DNA of 7,852 nt from Sphingobacteriaceae bacterium. Its GTDB lineage: Bacteria; Bacteroidota; Bacteroidia; B-17B0; Aurantibacillaceae. Numbering within the stretch: position 1 is the stretch's first letter; each line of letters starts with the position of its first letter. Below are positions 1 through 5,016 of this stretch, piece after piece. The position numbers were made by a program, and so were the translations under genes. The stretch lies in assembly GCA_025360355.1 (NCBI GenBank), contig JANYCL010000406.1, forward strand, positions 1 through 7,852, given 5' to 3'. The notes under the pieces are model-generated. The model did no database searches. It saw only the letters and a program-made list of their open reading frames with translations, and was not told the origin of the DNA.

Positions 1-902
1 TTTTAAAAATGATACGCGGAGTGTTAGTTGGTACTGCAATTATTTTAATTATTTATTCATTATTACCTGAAAATTATCGTTTCTCGCGCGCCTTAATTTT
101 ATTAGGAACGGCCTATACTATTTTAGTTTATTTGATAACACGTTTAATTTATAACGCAGCCGGACTCTCACAATTTAAATTTAAAACCGAACAAAAAAGC
201 AAACGGATCGTTATAATCGGAAGTGAAGAAGAATTTGACCGTGTATATAATTTATTAAAGGAAACGCGTATTAATGCCGGTTTTGTAGGGTTTGTGAGTA
301 ACAATGACAATGGTGTTAAGAATCAATTTTACATTGGTAATTTTAACCAGATAAATGAAATGGTGGATGTACACGCCATTAACGAAATCATTTTTTGTGC
401 GAAAAATATTTCCTCTCAAAACATTATCGATAAAATGTTAACGCTTGTTACAAAAGGTGTGGATTTTAAAATTGCGCCGCCTGAAAGTCTTTCTATTATT
501 GGAAGTAACAGCATTGATACAGCAGGTGATCTATATGTGATAGACATTAATAATGTAGGAAAACCCGAGAATAAGCGCAAAAAACGTTTGTTTGATATAA
601 CATCAGCGGGTTTGTTTTTGCTTTTTTCACCAGTGTTATTTTGGATCCAGAAAAATAAAATAAATTTTATAACCAATTGTTTTAAAGTGTTGTTGGGAAT
701 TTATTCGTGGGTTGGATATGGTAAAGCGCCAAGAAAAGATCTGCCTGAAATAAAACCATCCGTTTTAACACCTGCTGATGCTTCTAAAAATGAATTGCAG
801 TCAGACAAAATTAATTTATTGTTTTTATCTTATTCTAAAGATTATTCGGTTGAGAAAGACATCAAGATCGTGTTTTCAGCTTTGCGCAATTTAGGCGCTT
901 AA
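1..902 (+). CDS. Polysaccharide biosynthesis membrane protein with CoA_binding_3-like domain and degenerate sugar-transferase tail (5' partial)
   Basis: The frame is open to the left edge, so the ATG at 9 is probably internal. Numbering from that Met, residues 2-19 and 28-48 are hydrophobic helices linked by NYRFSRAL, a pattern known before the cytoplasmic part of polyprenyl glycosylphosphotransferases. Residues 65-180 look like the CoA_binding_3 Rossmann-type domain (KRIVIIGSEEEF start). From 191 the sequence KKRLFDITSAGLFLLFSP matches the opening of a bacterial sugar transferase domain, and SWVGY (233-237), LPEIKPSVLTP (245-255) and DYSVEKDIKI (278-287) resemble its distal motifs (SLVGPRP, the PGxTG region, the wSlxxDixI end). 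The stretch between them, which normally carries the KFRSM-type motif and the Asp-Glu catalytic pair, is missing. I infer a role in exopolysaccharide or lipid-linked glycan synthesis without phosphoglycosyl transferase activity. A glycosyltransferase domain may precede it outside the window; that part is a guess. Confidence 0.65.
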   Translation, partial: LKMIRGVLVGTAIILIIYSLLPENYRFSRALILLGTAYTILVYLITRLIYNAAGLSQFKFKTEQKSKRIVIIGSEEEFDRVYNLLKETRINAGFVGFVSNNDNGVKNQFYIGNFNQINEMVDVHAINEIIFCAKNISSQNIIDKMLTLVTKGVDFKIAPPESLSIIGSNSIDTAGDLYVIDINNVGKPENKRKKRLFDITSAGLFLLFSPVLFWIQKNKINFITNCFKVLLGIYSWVGYGKAPRKDLPEIKPSVLTPADASKNELQSDKINLLFLSYSKDYSVEKDIKIVFSALRNLGA

Positions 903-2251
903 AATTCGGTCTGATTTAAAATTCTGAATTCCTTTGGCAAATAATTATTGATGCGGTTATCTAAAACTTTTGCCCATCCTAAGCCTTGGTTTTTATAGGT
1001 CATTAAACAAATTCCCTTTTCTGCTTTTATCACCAAATTTTCTTTTCTTAAAAAAACAATTGCTTGTTCTTTGGTTAACTCAACTCTATTAAAAGAAGAA
1101 TTCAAATAAATACTTTGAGCTAATTCATGATGCGGTAAAAAATCTTTGTGTTTTAATTCTCCAATGGTGGTCCCCGTTTTTTTGAAATATAAATTACCTC
1201 CGTATTGATTCATAAAATCAAAAAGCGAAACGTTCACTAATTTGTAATTATTTTCAAAAAGAAATATTTTATGATCATCTTTTAATTCAACTTTGTCTTT
1301 TAAAGGTTCAAATTCTTTTTTTGAAATTTCTTCAAAAAGATATTTTTTACGTTTCTTACTATGATCTGACTGTTGTTCCCCTTTTTTCTTAAGAACCGCG
1401 CAGAAAAAACCTTCGCTTTTAGTTAAATACGGATAGAAACGGTAACCAAATTCCGTTTTAATGATATTCCAATTTTTGTCGAGTGGGATCTCTACAAATT
1501 CAAGATCAAATTCATTTAGCATCCATTCAACGTTCGTTTCATTTTCTTCTTTGGAGTAAGAACAAGTAGAATAAATAAAAATTCCTCCCGGTTTTAAACT
1601 TGAAATGCAATCACCGACAATTCTTTTTTGTCGCGTACAGCATAAATTTACATTGTCTAAACTCCATTCGTTAACTGCTTCGGGTTGCTTGCGGAATAAA
1701 CCTGAACCGCTGCAAGGAACATCGGCAACAATCACGTCAAAAACGGAATCTAGTTTTGAAAATATTTGAGGATCGCAATTGGTGACGGCTGAATTACAAG
1801 TCCCCCATTTATTTAAATTATGTGCTAAAACTTCAGCTCGTGGTTTTATGACTTCGTTACTAATTAAAAAACTACTTTCAGTAATTAAACTATTGATTAA
1901 AGTTGATTTCCCTCCCGGCGCAGCGCATAGATCTAAAACGGCAAGTTGTTGTGTCAGATCAACAGAAGATCTTAATGCGTGTTCCAAAAACATAGAGCCT
2001 GCTTCCTGAACATAATAACAACCTGCATGAAATAAAGGATCAAAAGTAAAAGCCGGCCGTTCATTTAAATAAAAAGCACTTTCACACCAATGAATTTTAT
2101 TATCCAAAGTGAAATCAAGATCAACTTTTTTAAAGGGATTTAAGCGAATGGAAGTGAGTTTCTCATCTTTCGAATGAAGATCTACAAAAGCAGCTTCGTC
2201 AAAACCACTAATGTGCTTTAAACTGTTTAAAAATTGTTCAGGTAACTTCAA
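899..2251 (-). CDS. rsmF: 16S rRNA (cytosine-C5) methyltransferase, RsmF/NOL1-NOP2-Sun family
   Basis: A 450-residue SAM-dependent RNA m5C methyltransferase. Visible motifs: SAM-binding motif I VLDLCAAPGGKSTLI (105-119); motif IV ADVPCSGSGLFRKQPEA (176-192) with the releasing Cys180; motif VI YSTCSYSKEENE (227-238) with catalytic Cys230. The short N-terminus (MKLPEQFL, then SIRLNPFKK) and lack of a NusB-like domain point to RsmF rather than RsmB. Residues 300-450 form the C-terminal RsmF/PUA-like extension expected to bind rRNA; the linker at 288-303 is very Lys-rich. By family knowledge the target would be a cytosine in the 16S decoding region; the exact base is not provable here. The start is TTG: an in-frame TAA lies directly before it, MKLPEQF matches the usual family N-terminus, and the next Met is residue 87. 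The leader is A-rich with no Shine-Dalgarno. Its stop overlaps the stop of the convergent gene. Confidence 0.9.
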   Translation of the reverse strand: MKLPEQFLNSLKHISGFDEAAFVDLHSKDEKLTSIRLNPFKKVDLDFTLDNKIHWCESAFYLNERPAFTFDPLFHAGCYYVQEAGSMFLEHALRSSVDLTQQLAVLDLCAAPGGKSTLINSLITESSFLISNEVIKPRAEVLAHNLNKWGTCNSAVTNCDPQIFSKLDSVFDVIVADVPCSGSGLFRKQPEAVNEWSLDNVNLCCTRQKRIVGDCISSLKPGGIFIYSTCSYSKEENETNVEWMLNEFDLEFVEIPLDKNWNIIKTEFGYRFYPYLTKSEGFFCAVLKKKGEQQSDHSKKRKKYLFEEISKKEFEPLKDKVELKDDHKIFLFENNYKLVNVSLFDFMNQYGGNLYFKKTGTTIGELKHKDFLPHHELAQSIYLNSSFNRVELTKEQAIVFLRKENLVIKAEKGICLMTYKNQGLGWAKVLDNRINNYLPKEFRILNQTEF

Positions 2252-2293
2252 TTACGTTTTTTTTGTTACAAGTGTAATCAATATTTTAGCAGT

Positions 2294-2782
2294 CTGGAAA
2301 ATACAGGCCGTAAAATATCACAAAAACAATTAACACCCGAAGCGGCGTATTTAAAAATACAAAGCTGGTGTGCTTATCAGGAACGCGCTCAACAAGAGGT
2401 ACGTGATAAATTATATGAATTTGGTTTACATAAAGCGGATGTTGAACAAATAATAAGCAAATTGATCGGCGAAAATTTTTTGAATGAAGAACGTTTTGCT
2501 ATTGCTTTTGCAGGAGGAAAATTCAGAATAAAAAAGTGGGGAAAAATTAAAATAAAAGTGGAATTAAGATACCGGAAAGTAAGCGATTATTGCATAAATA
2601 AAGCCTTAAAACAAATTAGCGACACCGATTATTTTAGTACCTTAGAAAAAATTATTTCTCAAAAATCCAGATTGGTAAAAGAACCGAACAAAATTAAAAA
2701 ACGGAATAAATTAATTCAGTTTGCAGCGGGTAAAGGATACGAGAGAGATCTGATAATGGATATTATAAAAGAAACAGAATAA
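2294..2782 (+). CDS. recX: RecX, regulatory protein of RecA (non-canonical start)
   Basis: RecX binds RecA filaments and modulates recombination and SOS activity. The frame is open from 2246 to the TAA at 2780-2782. The family N-terminal pattern is clear: LTPEAAYLKIQSWCAYQERA, then EVRDKLYEFG, IISKLIGENFLNEERFAIAFA, KWGKIKIKVELRYRKVSD. These are the first two of the three-helix repeats; the third ends at the stop. No ATG, GTG or TTG occurs in frame before this region; TTG at 2462 lies inside the first-repeat/second-repeat junction and would delete conserved helices. I placed the start at CTG 2294, giving 162 residues, close to the usual 150-165. ATA at 2315 is the alternative. The gene diverges from the methyltransferase across about 42 bases and is followed after one base by the SDR gene, so those two are probably co-transcribed. 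Family call is firm; the start is not. Confidence 0.82.
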   Translation: MENTGRKISQKQLTPEAAYLKIQSWCAYQERAQQEVRDKLYEFGLHKADVEQIISKLIGENFLNEERFAIAFAGGKFRIKKWGKIKIKVELRYRKVSDYCINKALKQISDTDYFSTLEKIISQKSRLVKEPNKIKKRNKLIQFAAGKGYERDLIMDIIKETE

Positions 2783-2783
2783 T

Positions 2784-3572
2784 ATGAATCTTGATCTGAA
2801 AAATAAAAAAGCCATTGTATGCGGAAGTACACAAGGCATCGGAAAAGCAATTGCAATTGAATTAGCAAACATGGGTGCGAGTGTAACACTAGTGGCCCGC
2901 AACGAAGAGTCACTAAAAAAAGTGAAAGCAGAATTAAACACAAGTGTAGGACAAGTACATTCTTACCTGTGCGTTGATTTTACAGAGCCTGCGAAATTGA
3001 AAAGTTTGTTGGATGCTTTTATGAGTCGGAATACGCCAATACATATTTTGATAAATAACACTGGCGGTCCTCCCGGCGGACCAATAAATTCAGCAAAAGT
3101 TGAAGAATTTATTTCGGCGTTTAACAATCATTTAGTTTGCAATCATATTTTAGTGCAGGCTTGCATGGAAGGAATGAAAAATGCAGGTTACGGAAGGATC
3201 ATAAATGTAATTTCTACTTCAGTAAAACAACCTTTACCAAATCTTGGGGTATCAAATACGATTCGGGCAGCAGTTGGTAACTGGTCGAAGACCCTTGCGA
3301 ACGAACTTGGAAAATTTAACATAACGGTAAATAACGTTTTACCGGGGGCTACAAGCACTCAACGTTTAGAAAATATTATAAATACAAAAGCTACTAAAAA
3401 CGGTTTAGGAACTGATGCTGTTAAAGCGGAAATGCTGCACGAAATACCAATGGGGCGTTTCGCAGATGCCTCTGAAATAGCAGCGGCGGTTGCTTTTTTA
3501 GCCTCCCCCTCAGCATCTTACATAAATGGGATCAATTTACCGGTAGATGGTGGACGAACATCAAGTCTTTAA
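2784..3572 (+). CDS. Atypical short-chain dehydrogenase/reductase (FabG-like, no YxxxK)
   Basis: A 262-residue single-domain SDR. The nucleotide-binding glycine motif is CGSTQGIG (13-20), a variant of TGxxxGIG; VARN (37-40) is the cofactor-selecting strand end; NNTGGPPGGP (91-100) replaces the usual NNAG. Ser144 in NVISTS fits the catalytic Ser. Where YxxxK is expected the sequence has S157-N-T-I-R161, so Tyr is Ser and Lys is Arg. VNNVLPGATSTQRL (182-195) and the C-terminal FLASPSASYINGINLPVDGG (238-257) are ordinary FabG-type features. The pattern fits a known SDR subgroup related to 3-oxoacyl-ACP reductase that lacks the standard tetrad (the CDD BKR_like_SDR_like type, from memory). Substrate is unknown. 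TAA-T-ATG spacing to recX, with no Shine-Dalgarno, suggests translational coupling. The stop lies in a short palindrome (3569-3584). Confidence 0.85.
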   Translation: MNLDLKNKKAIVCGSTQGIGKAIAIELANMGASVTLVARNEESLKKVKAELNTSVGQVHSYLCVDFTEPAKLKSLLDAFMSRNTPIHILINNTGGPPGGPINSAKVEEFISAFNNHLVCNHILVQACMEGMKNAGYGRIINVISTSVKQPLPNLGVSNTIRAAVGNWSKTLANELGKFNITVNNVLPGATSTQRLENIINTKATKNGLGTDAVKAEMLHEIPMGRFADASEIAAAVAFLASPSASYINGINLPVDGGRTSSL

Positions 3573-3639
3573 AACTGGTTTTAACATTGGCATGTTTACA
3601 ACTAAGGCGCTCCATTTCAGCGGCTTTCCTTTTTTAAAT

Positions 3640-3647
3640 TAGTTTTG
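3640..3647 (+). promoter_or_regulatory. Possible Bacteroidota -7 promoter element
   Basis: TAGTTTTG matches the Bacteroidota sigma-ABfr -7 consensus TAnnTTTG exactly. It lies about 100 bases before the beta-barrel gene. I see no convincing TTG/TTTG -33 partner at the usual distance upstream, and the consensus is short in AT-rich DNA, so this is only a candidate. Confidence 0.25.
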
Positions 3648-3689
3648 TCTAGTACCGAATTTTGCACTAAATTAACGTTTTATTTATAG

Positions 3690-3713
3690 AATGGGGTAGA
3701 GGTCTATCTCATT
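3690..3713 (+). promoter_or_regulatory. Uninterrupted RNA hairpin in 5' leader of the envelope operon
   Basis: Arms 3690-3699 (AATGGGGTAG) and 3704-3713 (CTATCTCATT) pair over 10 positions without a bulge when read as RNA, with two G-U pairs and an AGGU tetraloop. The 3' arm ends 35 bases before the start codon. No T-run follows, so it does not look like an intrinsic terminator. It could stabilise the mRNA or bind a regulator; both are inference. Confidence 0.3.
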
Positions 3714-3748
3714 GGTTAATAGTGTAAAAACAATTTAAATCAATACTA

Positions 3749-5008
3749 ATGAAAAAAGTATTAGTTATTTTAAGTTTGACGTTTGCTTTCGCAGCAAATG
3801 CTCAATTCGGTATTAATGTTGGCGTGAGCGGACTAAAATTTACCGGCGATGTTGGAAAGAACAACAACACCAATTATTTCAGTGATTCCCGAATGGGATA
3901 CAATTTCGGTGTTGATTACCGGGTTGGAAAAATATTGGGCTTTGGGCTTGATGGTTTCACAGGAACATTGCAAGGAACGGATAATTCTTCCGCTTCGCAT
4001 ATGAACTTTAAATCAAAAGTTGCAGGTGGCGAATTTAATATCATGGCCTTTTTCGACAGATTGAAAGACACTGCAAAAGCAGCAGCGCCGTTCATTTCCG
4101 TTGGTCTTGGTTACATGGTGTTTAATCCAATGGGAGATCTGAAAGATCAGAATGGCGCAACTTATAATTACTGGTCTGATGGTTCTATCCGCGATCTGTC
4201 CGAATCAACAACTAACGATCCGTACTCGATCATCGTTAAGCGCGATTATAAATATGAAACACAATTAAAAGATTCTGTTGCGAATTATAAACGCAGCTGT
4301 TTGTATTTACCAATTAAATTGGGAATGAAATTCCAAATGGGATTGCGTACAAGTGTTCGCGTTTCCGTAAATTATAACATGGCGTTCAGTGATTATCTTG
4401 ATAATTATAAAAAAGGTGGTAATGATAGCTGGATGGGTGCAAACGTAACATTAAATTACGCCTTCGTTAAAAAACCAAAAGACGAATATTCTAACATCGA
4501 CTTTTCTGCAATTGACAATAGTGATTATGATAAAGACGGTGTTGTGGATATTAATGATGATTGCTTAGGAACGCCGAAAGGTGCAAAAGTAAACAGTCAT
4601 GGTTGTCCAACAGATACTGATGGTGATGGTATTGATGACAATATTGATATTGAACCGAACACCAAACCGGGAGCGAAAGTAGATGGTTTTGGTGCTACAA
4701 TTAACGAAGAAGATTATGCGAAACGCCAGTTAGAATGGGATTCATTAGCGATAGAGCGTAGCGAAGGATTCAACGTTGCCCCAAGTTTAACTTACTTGAA
4801 GCAAGTTGAGACCAAAGCAAAAGATGTTAAAGAGAAATCAGGAAAAGCAACAAAAATACCTGCTGAGTTACAACCTGCCGATATAAATAAAGATGGATAC
4901 ATCTCGGCAGAGGAAATAACCAAATCAATCGATTCCTTCTTCGATGGAGCCTCGAGCTTCAACGTAGAGAAGTTAAATCGACTGATCGATTTCTTCTTTG
5001 AACAATAA
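3749..5008 (+). CDS. Outer-membrane beta-barrel protein with TSP3 calcium repeats and C-terminal EF-hand
   Basis: 419 residues. A signal peptide is clear (MKKVLVILSLTFAFAANA, likely cut before Gln19). Residues 19-240 alternate like amphipathic strands of an outer-membrane beta-barrel (GINVGVSGLKFTGDVG start; SVRVSVNYNMAFSDYL; ANVTLNYAFV end). Two thrombospondin type 3 repeats follow: DYDKDGVVDINDDC (259-272) and DTDGDGIDDNID (289-300), with Cys272 and Cys286 able to form the usual disulfide. No OmpA peptidoglycan-binding domain follows. Instead there is a charged helical linker (318-370) and a perfect EF-hand loop DINKDGYISAEE (378-389), then IDSFFDG and the terminal LIDFFFEQ. TSP3 and EF-hand loops bind calcium in characterised families. 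An in-frame TAA at 3725-3727 limits the start. It heads a likely operon, is paralogous to the gene at 6446, and ends 8 bases before the next gene. Function beyond an envelope role is unknown. Confidence 0.85.
   Translation: MKKVLVILSLTFAFAANAQFGINVGVSGLKFTGDVGKNNNTNYFSDSRMGYNFGVDYRVGKILGFGLDGFTGTLQGTDNSSASHMNFKSKVAGGEFNIMAFFDRLKDTAKAAAPFISVGLGYMVFNPMGDLKDQNGATYNYWSDGSIRDLSESTTNDPYSIIVKRDYKYETQLKDSVANYKRSCLYLPIKLGMKFQMGLRTSVRVSVNYNMAFSDYLDNYKKGGNDSWMGANVTLNYAFVKKPKDEYSNIDFSAIDNSDYDKDGVVDINDDCLGTPKGAKVNSHGCPTDTDGDGIDDNIDIEPNTKPGAKVDGFGATINEEDYAKRQLEWDSLAIERSEGFNVAPSLTYLKQVETKAKDVKEKSGKATKIPAELQPADINKDGYISAEEITKSIDSFFDGASSFNVEKLNRLIDFFFEQ
4523..4696 (+). other. Thrombospondin type 3 repeat pair (within CDS)
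   Basis: Encodes residues 259-316 of the first beta-barrel protein. Two D-x-D-x-DG-type calcium loops are separated by a Cys-flanked linker containing CLGTPKGAKVNSHGC, the standard TSP3 spacing. In OmpA-like proteins this module links barrel to peptidoglycan-binding domain. Confidence 0.85.
4880..4915 (+). other. EF-hand calcium-binding loop (within CDS)
   Basis: Encodes residues 378-389, DINKDGYISAEE. All ligand positions of a canonical 12-residue EF-hand are present: Asp1, Asn3, Asp5, Gly6, Ile8, Glu12. A single loop followed by two short helices and FFEQ resembles a C-terminal module I recall from other Bacteroidota envelope proteins. Confidence 0.8.
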
Positions 5009-5016
5009 CTAAACCT

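Larger units (their letters stand above)
3573..3748. other. Intergenic leader region between SDR gene and envelope operon
   Basis: This 176-base gap has no credible coding frame. A palindrome with 7-base arms, TTAAAAC-TG-GTTTTAA, spans 3569-3584 and includes the SDR stop codon; with a single G-C pair and no T-run it is too weak to call a terminator. Further right are a possible -7 element (3640-3647) and an RNA hairpin (3690-3713). The last 20 bases before the ATG are A/T-rich with no Shine-Dalgarno, as is usual in Bacteroidota. The promoter of the three-gene operon that follows most likely lies here. Confidence 0.6.

Noticed and set aside
416..676. Minus-strand open frame of 86 codons
   Set aside because: It lies antisense inside the polysaccharide gene, with no recognisable domain and a composition expected from the opposite strand.
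1779..2009. Plus-strand open frame inside the methyltransferase gene
   Set aside because: It is antisense to the conserved SAM-binding core, which explains the open frame.
2252..2293. Promoter elements between the divergent methyltransferase and recX
   Set aside because: The nearest match on the minus strand (TACACTTG) misses the TAnnTTTG consensus by one base and there is no clear -33 partner.
2711..2943. Two overlapping minus-strand open frames across the recX-SDR junction
   Set aside because: Both are antisense to well-supported genes and have low-complexity hydrophobic translations.
3569..3584. Palindrome with 7-base arms at the SDR stop as a possible terminator
   Set aside because: It has one G-C pair, a two-base spacer and no T-run, so the RNA stem would be very weak.
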